From SSF14 sp046331245 (lineage in GTDB: Bacteria > Actinomycetota > Acidimicrobiia > Acidimicrobiales > Microtrichaceae), in contig JAXLRH010000014.1 of assembly GCA_046331245.1 (NCBI GenBank), forward strand, positions 29,541-93,540: a stretch of DNA of 64,000 bases, written 5' to 3'. A program made the position numbers and the translations under genes. The notes beneath the pieces are model-generated. The model made no database searches. It had not been told where the DNA came from and saw only the letters and a program-made list of their open reading frames with translations. How positions within the stretch are numbered: position 1 is the stretch's first letter; each line of letters begins with the position of its first letter. Shown one piece after another: positions 41,834-50,237 of this stretch.

Positions 41834-42601
41834 TCATCGCCCGGTCGTGGTGGTGGGGCGGCCCGTCGCCTCCGTCGTGGTGGTGCTGTCGAGCGGCCCG
41901 CCGGGCGTGATGCCACCGAGTCCGTCGGAGTCGGAGCGTGGCTCGACGGTGGTGCTCGTCGACGTGGTCGGCGCGCCCTTGCTCGGACCCGGCAGGAGCG
42001 GCATGGGCGCCGCCGGCAGCAGGTCGTCGTCGCCGAGGCACTCGACGGCGAGGGAGCTCACGCCGTTGCCGTAGCGGTTGTCGTTGGCGAAGGGGTCGAT
42101 CTCCTTGCCGTCGACCAACGAGCCGGCGAGATCGCGCACCAGCCCGAGGCGGGTGAAGCCCGTCGCGAGGCAGTTCGTCTGGGTCAGCGGCAGCTTCTGG
42201 AACGACGACACCGTCTCGAGGATCGCCTTCGAGAAGTCGATGCAGCCGACCAGGATGTTGACGACGGCCGTCCGCTCGTCGGCCGGATACCCCAACGCGA
42301 GGCTGGGCCGGCGTGGATCGAAGCCGATCTCCAGCAGGTGGTCCGTCGTGAGACGGTGCACCAGACGCGTCGCGGCGCACTCCGCCTCCGCCTTCGGCGG
42401 AGCCCACTCGTCGAGATCGTCACCGACCGTCGAGAGGTACGCGGTGAGCGAGGCCGTGAGACCGGCATCGGTGCGCGGGTAGTTCGGGACCGTGGTCGTG
42501 GCATCGTCGATGCCCGACGTGTCCCACGTGCTGGACGTGCACCCGGCGAGGATCGTCGTGACGACGGCCAGGACGGCGACCGCCACGCACCAGCGGCGCA
42601 T
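41834..42601 (-). CDS. Lipoprotein, function unknown
   Basis: A 255-residue secreted lipoprotein. The N terminus M-R-R-W-C-V-A and a hydrophobic run end in lipobox I-L-A-G-C (Cys21). A globular part (about 45-200) with four Cys residues is followed by a Ser/Thr/Pro-rich tail (about 205-255) that could span the cell wall. No family is recognised. Its ATG overlaps the carD stop by one base (TGATG), so the two are translationally coupled. Confidence 0.8.
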   Translation of the reverse strand: MRRWCVAVAVLAVVTTILAGCTSSTWDTSGIDDATTTVPNYPRTDAGLTASLTAYLSTVGDDLDEWAPPKAEAECAATRLVHRLTTDHLLEIGFDPRRPSLALGYPADERTAVVNILVGCIDFSKAILETVSSFQKLPLTQTNCLATGFTRLGLVRDLAGSLVDGKEIDPFANDNRYGNGVSSLAVECLGDDDLLPAAPMPLLPGPSKGAPTTSTSTTVEPRSDSDGLGGITPGGPLDSTTTTEATGRPTTTTGR

Positions 42602-43077
42602 CAGGCCAGGGTGTTCTGCACCCGGTCGAGGGCCTCGTCCTCGGACACGTCGAGGGCGAAGCTGAGCTCGGACACCAGCACACCGCGCGCCTTCACGAAC
42701 ATCGACTTCTCGCCCGCCGACAGGCCCTTCGACTGGTCGCGGAGCGCCAGGTTCCGCACCACCTCGGCGACCTGGTAGACGTCGCCGGACTTCAGCTTCT
42801 CCTGGTGGTTCTTGAAGCGGCGGCTCCAGTTGGCCGGCTCGCGGATGTCCTTCTTGCCCAGCAGCTCGAAGAGGTCCTGGACCTCCTCGTTGCCGATCGG
42901 CGGGCGCATGCCCACCTCCTCGGCCTTGTCGGCCGGGACGGACAGGGTGAGGTCGCCGTGGGCCATCTTCAGCACGAGGTAGTCGGTCTTCTCGTCGTTG
43001 AACTCACGGGTCTCACGACTCACGATGATGGCTGCGCCGTGGTGGGGATAGACCACCCGATCTCCGACATCGAACAA
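42601..43077 (-). CDS. carD: CarD-family transcriptional regulator
   Basis: A 158-residue CarD/CdnL protein, which binds the RNA polymerase beta subunit and stabilises open complexes at promoters such as those for rRNA. The N-terminal RNA-polymerase-interacting domain starts F-D-V-G-D-R-V-V-Y-P-H-H-G-A-A; the helical C-terminal domain contains N-W-S-R-R-F-K and R-N-L-A-L-R-D. I choose TTG 43077 because GAGGAG lies 6 bases upstream and homology begins there; the frame is open to 43170 without better starts. It leads an operon with the lipoprotein at 41834. Confidence 0.93.
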   Translation of the reverse strand: MFDVGDRVVYPHHGAAIIVSRETREFNDEKTDYLVLKMAHGDLTLSVPADKAEEVGMRPPIGNEEVQDLFELLGKKDIREPANWSRRFKNHQEKLKSGDVYQVAEVVRNLALRDQSKGLSAGEKSMFVKARGVLVSELSFALDVSEDEALDRVQNTLA

Positions 43078-43225
43078 GATTCGCTCCTCAGCTTCAGAAC
43101 CTGGGCCTGAGGATGCCACGCATTCGGACACCCGGCCAATTGACGCGATCTCCGATCGCCGACAGACCATTGTGCCCCGTCGGACGCCTCCGTGCTGGCC
43201 GTTCCGACCGTTCGCGTCGTTTCGT

Positions 43226-43231
43226 TACAAT
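43226..43231 (+). promoter_or_regulatory. Leaderless-type -10 box for the SET gene
   Basis: TACAAT with an 8-base spacer to the GTG at 43240, the best -10 match in this part of the window. Confidence 0.55.
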
Positions 43232-43239
43232 CGCCGACC

Positions 43240-43785
43240 GTGCTGCACTCATGGCTGACTCCCCACGCCGAGGTCCGTCCCGCAGGCGCCAAGGGCGTCG
43301 GCCTCTTCGCCAAGCGGCCCATCCCGGCGGGCGAGATCGTGTCCGGCTTCGGCGGCCACGTGCTGCCGATCGACGAGTTCGAGCGCCTGCCGGAGCACCA
43401 GCAGACGCACTCCCTGCAGATCTCCGAGTCGCTGTTCATGGTCGCCCCGCCCACCAACGAGCCGGCCGACTTCTTCAACCACAGCTGCTCCCCCAACCTG
43501 GGGATCCTCGGCAACGTGCTCCTCGTCACGCTCGCCCCGATCGCCGAGGGCGACGAGCTCACCTTCGACTACGCCATGTGCGACGCCGACAGCTACGACG
43601 AGTTCGAGTGCTGGTGCCTGTCGGACCAGTGCCGCGTCAAGGTCACCGGCAACGACTGGATGATCCCCGAGCTGCAGGAGCGCTACCGCGGCCACTTCTC
43701 GACCTACATCGAGCGCCGCATCGCGGCCCTGTCCGTCGACGGCGGGTCAGATGACGAACGACAGGTGGGTGGCCACCCGCTCTGA
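43240..43785 (+). CDS. SET-domain protein (lysine methyltransferase-like)
   Basis: A 181-residue protein that is almost entirely a SET domain. Visible are G-V-G-L-F-A-K-R-P (20-28), N-H-S-C-S-P-N (80-86), G-D-E-L-T-F-D-Y (104-111) and a post-SET C-W-C-L-S-D-Q-C (124-131) giving CxCx4C. With Cys82 these can bind one zinc. SET proteins transfer methyl groups to protein lysines; bacterial substrates are mostly unknown. GTG 43240 follows a strong TACAAT box; a longer frame from 43192 overlaps the promoter. It is divergent from carD and its end overlaps a mycothiol-dependent enzyme gene by 39 bases. Confidence 0.88.
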   Translation: MLHSWLTPHAEVRPAGAKGVGLFAKRPIPAGEIVSGFGGHVLPIDEFERLPEHQQTHSLQISESLFMVAPPTNEPADFFNHSCSPNLGILGNVLLVTLAPIAEGDELTFDYAMCDADSYDEFECWCLSDQCRVKVTGNDWMIPELQERYRGHFSTYIERRIAALSVDGGSDDERQVGGHPL

Positions 43786-44574
43786 GAGCTCGGCGTCGCC
43801 CGACAGCTCCACCCGGCCGTCGCGCAGCGCGGCGGCCGGATCGATACGACCGCCCACCAGGGCGACGAAGGTGGCGAGGTCGGTCGAGACCGTCGCCGTC
43901 GGGCTGATCGTCGGCGTGGGCGAGACGCGGGCACGGTCGGAGACGACCACGTCGTAGCGGCGACGCTCCGGCGCGGTCACGACGAGCGCCACGCTCGACC
44001 CCGCCGGCGCCTGGCCCCGCTTGCCGACGGCGTAGCCCAGCGCCGTCTCGACCTCGGCCATCGACACGTCGACCGCCGGGCCCGTCAGGTGGCCGGGGCG
44101 ATCGACGGCGTCGCGGAGGTCCTGTTCGTGCATCCAGCTGTCGAACACCCGGATCTGCATGAAGCGGCCGTACGTGGCGTGGCCCGCCGGCGTCCAGGCC
44201 TCCTCGTCGAACTGCGCCGGCGACATGCGCTCCAGCGCCGCCAGCCGCTCAGACGTGATCTCCTCGAACTCGGCGAGCACCTCGGCGCCCGGACGATCGC
44301 GCCGCTCGACGATCCACGCCTCGTTGAACTTCCCGATGTCGTTGCGCAGGTGGTCGGCCTCCGGAACCTCCACCGTCGGCTGCGGACGGCCCGCCAGCAT
44401 CGACTCGGTGCCGAGGATGTGCGACACGAGGTCCTGCACGGTCCACCCCGGCAGACGGCTCGGTGTGGCCCACTCCACCGGAGTGAGGTCGTGGCCGAGC
44501 GTCGCGATGGACGTCCACACGTCCCGGAGCGCGTCGATCAGCTGGTTCTTCGTCGAATCGCCATCCACGGCCAT
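43747..44574 (-). CDS. Maleylpyruvate isomerase family mycothiol-dependent enzyme
   Basis: A 275-residue DinB/MDMPI-fold protein. The N-terminal four-helix domain (about 10-175) has likely metal ligands in L-V-S-H-I-L-G-T-E (His52 region) and F-D-S-W-M-H-E-Q-D-L-R near 150. A smaller C-terminal alpha/beta domain (about 185-275) follows. Members use mycothiol or are uncharacterised thiol-dependent transferases. The ATG at 44574 follows GAGGTGAGG. No gentisate or other aromatic pathway gene is nearby, so the reaction is unknown. Confidence 0.87.
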   Translation of the reverse strand: MAVDGDSTKNQLIDALRDVWTSIATLGHDLTPVEWATPSRLPGWTVQDLVSHILGTESMLAGRPQPTVEVPEADHLRNDIGKFNEAWIVERRDRPGAEVLAEFEEITSERLAALERMSPAQFDEEAWTPAGHATYGRFMQIRVFDSWMHEQDLRDAVDRPGHLTGPAVDVSMAEVETALGYAVGKRGQAPAGSSVALVVTAPERRRYDVVVSDRARVSPTPTISPTATVSTDLATFVALVGGRIDPAAALRDGRVELSGDAELSERVATHLSFVI

Positions 44575-44693
44575 CAGAGCACCTCACCTCTTTTCATGCG
44601 CAGAACGGATGTTCCGTACTACCGTCGTCGGGGACGGTCGGGGAAAAAGGTCTATCGCGGCGGCGGACGACCCGCACCATTCACCGGGGGAGG

Positions 44694-45542
44694 GTGACGA
44701 TGACCATCAGGCCTGCTGTTGCCGCCGACCTCGACGCGATCGCCGATCTCGCCCAGGACCAACGGCTCCGCTACGAGGGCTGGGAGCCGGAGGTGTGGCC
44801 CCTCACCCCGAACGCCCGCACCGTCCACCGGGTCGCCGTGGCCTCGTCGCTCGAGGACGGGGCGAGCATCACGCTCGTCGCCGCCGACGAGAAGCGCCTG
44901 TCCGGCTACGTCACCGCGACCGCCACCCATCCGTCGGCATCGCCACTCCCCACGTGGGTCGTCACCGAGTTCGGCGTCTGCAAGCCCAAGCGCTGGGACA
45001 CCGTCGGGCGGGTGCTGCTCGCCGCCCTGTCCGGCAGGGCCCGCCGCGCCGGGATCGAACGCATCGTCGTGCCCTGCCCCGCCGGCGACAAACGCCGCCG
45101 CGCCGCGCTCGATGCCGCACGGCTCGACCTCAACTGCTGGTTCCGCCACCTCCGCCTCGACCGGACCGACGCCCTGGCGGAGCTCGCCCCGGAGGGAGGC
45201 GACGAGCCCGGCTTCCCGCTCCCCCACCTCCACGGCCATCTCGACGTCACCGCCGGCGGCGAGAGCGTCGTCGCCGACGGCGCCCATGCACTGCTCACGC
45301 GCTCGCAGACCCCGTCCTCCGTCGTCGCACTCCCCGGCACCTACGCCATCGCCGATCCCGTCATCGCCAACGACGGCCGCAGCCTCTGGGCCGCGCTGGA
45401 CCGCATCGAGGCGACCTGCCGGGCGCGCGGCGACGTGCTCCTGCTCGTGGCCGTCGGCCCCGGCGAGGAGCCGCTCGACGAGATGCTCGACCGGCGCGGC
45501 TACGGCCGGCCGATCGACTGGTGGACGCTCAAGCCGTCGTGA
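44694..45542 (+). CDS. GNAT-like acetyltransferase
   Basis: A 282-residue protein. Residues about 4-150 look like a GNAT domain (T-I-R-P-A-V-A-A-D-L-D-A-I-A-D-L-A start; the central strand with V-T-E-F-G-V and G-R-A-R-R-A-G-I), and the C-terminal half (about 160-275) looks like a second, degenerate copy. The acetyl-CoA loop is weak, so the assignment is moderate. Start GTG 44694 or ATG 44700. It is convergent with nrdJ, with 16 bases between stops. Confidence 0.7.
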   Translation: MTMTIRPAVAADLDAIADLAQDQRLRYEGWEPEVWPLTPNARTVHRVAVASSLEDGASITLVAADEKRLSGYVTATATHPSASPLPTWVVTEFGVCKPKRWDTVGRVLLAALSGRARRAGIERIVVPCPAGDKRRRAALDAARLDLNCWFRHLRLDRTDALAELAPEGGDEPGFPLPHLHGHLDVTAGGESVVADGAHALLTRSQTPSSVVALPGTYAIADPVIANDGRSLWAALDRIEATCRARGDVLLLVAVGPGEEPLDEMLDRRGYGRPIDWWTLKPS

Positions 45543-45558
45543 CCGGCGCCCGATCGGG

Positions 45559-48296
45559 TCAGCTGCAGCCGCTGGTGGCGCCGCACTCGACGCACACGTA
45601 GCACGACCCGGCGCGCTGCATGCCCACGCCGCACTGCATGCACAGCGGCGGTCCACACCCCGCGACGGCGGATCGGCGACGAGGTCGTTGCCCTGGTTCG
45701 TGACCGTGGCGGCCTCCTCGACACCCGGCAGCGTCGGCTGCGTGCGCTCGGCGACGCTGAAGAGACCCATGGCGGCACGCTCGTCGTAGCTCAGGTAGTC
45801 GAGCGCCAGGCGACGGAACAGGTAGTCCATCAGCGACGAGGCGAGGCGGAGATCCGGGTCGTCGGTCATGCCGGCCGGCTCGAACCGCATGCCCACGAAC
45901 GCCGCCACGTACGCCTGCAACGGCACGCCGTACTGCAGGCCGTGGCTCACGGCGATGGCGAACGCGTCCATGATGCCGGCGAGGGTCGACCCCTGCTTCG
46001 ACACCCGGACGAAGAGCTCGCCGGGACGGCCGTCGTCGTACTCGCCGACGGTGACGAAGCCCTTGCAGTCCGCCACCCGGAACTCGAACGTGCGTGACGA
46101 GCGACGCCGTGGCATGCGTTCGCGCACCGGCACGTGGGCGACGGGCACGAGCGACTCGACCGCGTCGGACACGGCGTCGGTCACGGTGCCCGTCGAGGCG
46201 GTGCTCGTCGAGGACTTGCCCGTGGACAGCGGCTGCCCCACCTTGCAGTTGTCGCGGTACACCGCGACGGCCTTGAGGCCGAGCTTCCAACCGTCGATGT
46301 AGATCTGCTCGATCTCCTCGACGGTCGTGGCCTCGGGGGTGTTGACCGTCTTCGAGATCGCGCCCGACAGGAACGGCTGGGTGGCCGCCATCATCTTGAG
46401 GTGCCCGCCGTAGTGCACGACGTTGTCGCCCATCGAGCACGCGAACACCGGGAGGTGCTCGGGGCCGAGGTGCGGGGCGCCGACCACCGAGTGGTGCTCC
46501 GCGATGTAGGCGACGATCTCGGCGGCCTGCTCGTCGTCGAAGCCCATCTGACGCAGCGCCCGGGGAACGGTCTGGTTGACGATCGACATCGTGCCGCCGC
46601 CCACGAGCTTCTTGGTCTTGACCAGGCCGAGGTCGGGCTCGATGCCGGTCGTGTCGGCGTCCATCATGAACGAGATCGTGCCGGTGGGCGCCAGGACCGT
46701 GGCCTGGCTGTTACGAACACCGACGGTCTGACCGAGCTGGCACGCGAGGTCCCAGGACGTCTGTGCCGCGCCGAGCAACGTCGACGGGACGAGCTCCTCG
46801 TCGATGTGGGCGACCTCGGCACGGTGCATCTCGAGCACGCGGAGCATCGGGTCGCGGTTCTCGTGGAAGCCGGCGAACGGCCCCATCCGTGCCGACACCC
46901 GTGCGGAGGTGGCGTACGCGTGGCCGGTCATCAGCGCGGTGATGGCTGCTGCCCACGCACGACCAGCGTCGGAGTCGTAGGGGTGGCCGAGCGCCATGAG
47001 GAGCGCGCCGAGATTCGTGTAGCCGAGCCCCAGCTGCCGGAAGCGACGCGTGGTCGTGCCGATCTTCTCGGTCGGGTAGTCGGCGTTGCCGACGATGATC
47101 TCCTGGGCGATGAACACGACCTGCACGGCGGCCTGGAAGGCGACGTCGTCGAACGTGTCGTCGTCACGCAGGAAGCTCAGGAGGTTGAGGCTCGCGAGGT
47201 TGCACGCCGAGTCGTCGAGGTGCATGTACTCGCTGCAGGGGTTGCTGGCGTTGATGCGGCCGGTGTTGGCCGCGGTGTTCCAGCGGTTGATCGTGGTGTC
47301 GTACTGGATGCCCGGATCGGCACACTCCCACGCGGCGGTGGCGATCGTTCGCATGAGCTCGCGGGCGGAGACGGTGGAGGTGACCGAGCCGTCGGTGCGG
47401 GCGATGAGCGGCCACTCCGAGTCGGACAGGACCGCCGACATGAACTCGTCGGTGACCCGGACCGAGTTGTTCGCGTTCTGGTACTGGATGCTGTGCGAGT
47501 CGGCGCCGTCGAGGTCCATTTCGAACCCGGCGTCGCGAAGCGCACGGGCCTTGCGCTCCTCGCGTGCCTTGCAGGTGACGAAGTCGGCGATGTCGGGATG
47601 ATCGACGTCGAGGATGACCATCTTCGCGGCACGGCGGGTCTTGCCGCCGGACTTGATCGTGCCGGCCGACGCGTCGGCGCCGCGCATGAAGCTGACGGGA
47701 CCCGACGGGGTGCCGCCACCGGACAGGTGCTCGACGGAGGCCCGCACCTTGGACAGATTGACGCCGGCGCCGGAGCCGCCCTTGAAGATCACGCCCTCCT
47801 CGCGGTACCAGTCGAGGATCGAGTCGATGGAGTCGTCGACCGACAGGATGAAGCACGCCGACCCCTGGTTGGGCACGCCCTCCACGCCGATGTTGAACCA
47901 CACCGGGCTGTTGAACGCGGCCTTCTGGTGCACCAGCAGGTGCTTGAGCTCGGCGGAGAACGCGTCGCGCTCGGCGTCGTCGACGAAGTAGCCGTCACGG
48001 TCGCCCCAGCCGGCGATCGTGTCGACGACGCGGTCGACCACCTGGCGCAGCGACCACTCGCGGCCCTCGGTGCCGAGGCCGCCACGGAAGTACTTCTGCG
48101 CCACGATGTTCGACGCGTTGACCGACCACGACACGGGGAACTCGACGCCGAGCTGCTCGAACGCGACGGAGCCGTCGCGGTAGTCGGTGATGCGGGCGTC
48201 GCGCAGGCCCCACTCGACGTCGTCGTACGGGTCGACGCCGGCGGTGGTGTTGACCCGGGTGAGACCGAGCCCGACCTGGTTGTCGGTCAACGACAT
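45559..48296 (-). CDS. nrdJ: Vitamin B12-dependent ribonucleotide reductase, frameshifted near the C terminus
   Basis: An adenosylcobalamin-dependent class II ribonucleotide reductase of about 912 residues after frame repair; it reduces ribonucleotides for DNA synthesis independently of oxygen. Features are F-N-S-P-V-W-F-N, the A-C-F-I-L-S site, N-P-C-S-E active-site region (N-A-S-N-P-C-S-E-Y-M), P-T-G-T-I-S-F-M and a long C-terminal section. The native end is a zinc ribbon C-M-Q-C...C-Y-V-C-V-E-C-G followed by a stop at 45559, but the main frame misses it by one base: a G is lacking in the run at 45658-45661. ATG 48296 is the start. No class I nrdAB or NrdR gene is in the window. Confidence 0.93.
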
Positions 48297-48806
48297 GACG
48301 ACTCCTCTACGTGCGCCGCACGGACCAGCGTACGGACAGGGGAACGCGAACCGCAGCGCGGCCGCTCGAACGAACTGTGTGGGTGGGACCGTGACGTGGG
48401 CGTCCGGGCGAAAGCAACAGAGGGGACCGTCGACCACATCGGTCTCCGGAGGTTCCTCCCTACTTCCAGCACCCGTCCTGCCTGCCAAGTGAGACGAGAC
48501 GCAGCCACCAATCCAAACGCGCACGTCACGGTCCGCGCCCCGACACTACGAACAACAACCTGTGAAGGAAAAGGGGAACATCGTGTGAATAACCGGGGAA
48601 CGACGGAGCCCGTCATCTCACACCTCGACAAAATTCTCACCGTGGGCGTTGACGCTCACGCACAGTGCCTTCAACGCCCGACGACCTCTGCGTGTTCCAC
48701 TCGCTGAGATGTCATCTCGTCGCCTTCCGACCGTCCACCGGTCGTCCACCGGCTGAGGACAAGCTGTGGACAGACCCACCGGAAAAAACCTTGGAGAACC
48801 CCCGCC
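48297..48806. other. Gene-free 510-base region: nrdJ leader and flanking DNA
   Basis: No credible gene. Nearest nrdJ, the minus strand can form several small hairpins: GGAGG-AA-CCTCC (48459-48448) next to GACC-GATGT-GGTC (48444-48432), suggesting a structured 5' leader. Further along are TGTGAATAA (48584-48592, one mismatch from a DnaA box), a direct repeat GTCCACCGG (48730-48750) and TGTGGACAG (48767). The 48600-48800 part is unusually AT-rich for this genome. It may carry promoters for both flanking genes. There is no B12-box, so a cobalamin riboswitch is not supported. Confidence 0.4.
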
Positions 48807-49559
48807 GTGAGACTGATCCTCCCCCGTGCGCTGCCCGTCGACGACGTCGCCGGCTTCGTCGCCGACGAGGCCCGGCCGCGCGACGGCGAGCGCCCGTGGG
48901 TGTATTCGAACATGGTGACCTCGGTGGACGGCGCGGCGACCGTCGACGGTCGGTCGGGCGAGCTCGGCGGCGCAGGGCGACCGCCCGTGTTCGGCGTTGC
49001 GCGCCGTCGCCGACGTGATCCTGGTCGGCGCCGAGACGGTGCGCGCCGAGGGCTACCACCTGCCCCGGGCGCCGTCCGAGCCGATGGCACGGCGACGCCT
49101 CGCCGCCGAACAGACGAGCGACCGCGGCTCTGCATCGTGACCCGCCGGTCGGCGCTGCCCGACGACGTGCCCCTGCTCGCCGAGCTCGACGAGGCCGGTC
49201 TCCCACCGGAGCGACGGCCGCTGTGGGCCACCACGGCGGCGTCGGCCGGCGACGTTGACGATCGCTTCGAGGTGATCGACGGCGGAGCGGACACCGTGGA
49301 TCTCGGGACACTGCTGGCGGAGCTCGGACGGCGCGGACTTCGTCGGGTGCTCTGCGAGGGCGGGCCCTCGCTGCTCGGTCAGCTCACCGCCCTCGACCTG
49401 GTGGACGAGTGGAACTTCACCATCGCCCCGACCGTGGTCGGCGGCACCTCGACGCGCTCGGTGCTGAGCCCCGAGCCCAGCCCGGTGACGACACGGCTCG
49501 AGCGTCTGCTCGTGGACGACGACTCGACCCTGTTCGCCCGCTACCTGACCGTGCACTGA
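48807..49559 (+). CDS. RibD C-terminal-domain reductase, with two compensating frameshifts
   Basis: A 250-residue protein of the RibD_C/dihydrofolate-reductase-like fold. The first 55 residues (V-Y-S-N-M-V-T-S-V-D-G-A-A) and the last 140 (L-C-E-G-G-P-S-L-L-G-Q-L, P-T-V-V-G-G) read normally. Between about residues 57 and 105 the frame is Arg-rich nonsense; in another frame the same DNA reads A-L-R-A-V-A-D-V-I-L-V-G-A-E-T-V-R-A-E, the family's conserved segment. One extra G near 48975 and one missing base near 49125 explain it. Family members reduce pyrimidinones in riboflavin synthesis or unknown ketones with NADPH. GTG 48807 follows TTGGAGA. Confidence 0.83.
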   Translation: MRLILPRALPVDDVAGFVADEARPRDGERPWVYSNMVTSVDGAATVDGRSGELGGAGRPPVFGVARRRRRDPGRRRDGARRGLPPAPGAVRADGTATPRRRTDERPRLCIVTRRSALPDDVPLLAELDEAGLPPERRPLWATTAASAGDVDDRFEVIDGGADTVDLGTLLAELGRRGLRRVLCEGGPSLLGQLTALDLVDEWNFTIAPTVVGGTSTRSVLSPEPSPVTTRLERLLVDDDSTLFARYLTVH

Positions 49560-49594
49560 CCGCAGGTCGTGCGGTGCGAGCACGGCCGACCCGG

Positions 49595-50017
49595 TCACGA
49601 GCCCATCGCCACCACGTCCGCGGGGATCACGAGACGCTGGCCGGGGTGGACGGTGGTGCCGCCGTTGGCGTCGGCCAGGAGCGCGACCACCTCGCGGCGG
49701 TCGCCGTCGACGCCGAGCGCCGTCGCGATGCTCCAGAGCGTGTCGCCCGCGCCGACCGAGTAGGTGGTGGGCACGGGGCTCGACGCACCCGACGCGGGCA
49801 GCGCCGCCGACACCAGCGAGGCCACCGCCGCCACGACGAGGGCCGCCACGACGGCCACCGCGACCCGGCGGACGAGGAACACCCGGGCGGTGGGGCGACG
49901 ATGCCCGACGGCGCCGGCGTCGCCGGGCAGGACCACCAGGTGCGGGCGCCGGGGCGAGGCCGGGCGGGACCGGACCGGCTCGAGATGGGCGATGTGGGTG
50001 GGGAACGAAAGTGCCAT
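49595..50017 (-). CDS. LysM-domain membrane protein, SOS cell-division-inhibitor-like
   Basis: A 140-residue protein with a cytoplasmic N terminus, one transmembrane segment (about 50-72) and a LysM domain (about 86-132, T-Y-S-V-G-A-G-D-T-L-W-S-I-A then P-G-Q-R-L-V-I-P). It is divergent from lexA, exactly the position of YneA in Bacillus and Rv2719c/ChiZ in mycobacteria, which are LysM proteins induced by DNA damage and able to halt division. That role is inferred from architecture and position. ATG 50017 is chosen; codons further upstream run into the LexA boxes. Confidence 0.85.
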   Translation of the reverse strand: MALSFPTHIAHLEPVRSRPASPRRPHLVVLPGDAGAVGHRRPTARVFLVRRVAVAVVAALVVAAVASLVSAALPASGASSPVPTTYSVGAGDTLWSIATALGVDGDRREVVALLADANGGTTVHPGQRLVIPADVVAMGS

Positions 50018-50079
50018 GGGGACGATTCTCCTCGGGACCACTGACAGTCGGACCGGGGTCCGCAGGTGGCGGGTGTGAC

Positions 50080-50170
50080 GAACAGGTGTTCGCAGTACAC
50101 ACGAACGAATGTTCGATGTCAAGATCGAACACCTGTTTGTTCGTTCGTGCTACGGTGAGAACGCCTGTTC
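50080..50170. promoter_or_regulatory. Four LexA boxes between the LysM gene and lexA
   Basis: GAACAGGTGTTC (50080-50091), GAACGAATGTTC (50103-50114), the imperfect GAACACCTGTTT (50127-50138) and GAACGCCTGTTC (50159-50170). Three match GAAC-N4-GTTC exactly. They span both divergent promoters, so LexA would repress its own gene and the LysM gene together. Confidence 0.9.
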
Positions 50171-50237
50171 GACCAGGCGACGACGCCGGACAGCTGTCCC
50201 TCGACAACTCTCCCCGACCCACGACGGAGCATTCCCC

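Noticed and set aside
45640..45670. Programmed ribosomal frameshift in nrdJ
   Set aside because: No slippery heptamer with downstream structure is evident, and other genes in the window carry similar single-base indels.
48584..48775. Replication origin with DnaA boxes
   Set aside because: Only one near match and one weak match to TTATCCACA, no dnaA, dnaN or parAB genes, and no AT-rich unwinding element.
48297..48806. Cobalamin riboswitch for nrdJ
   Set aside because: The conserved B12-box (GCCACTG-type and AGCCAGGAGACC-type motifs) is not present on either strand.
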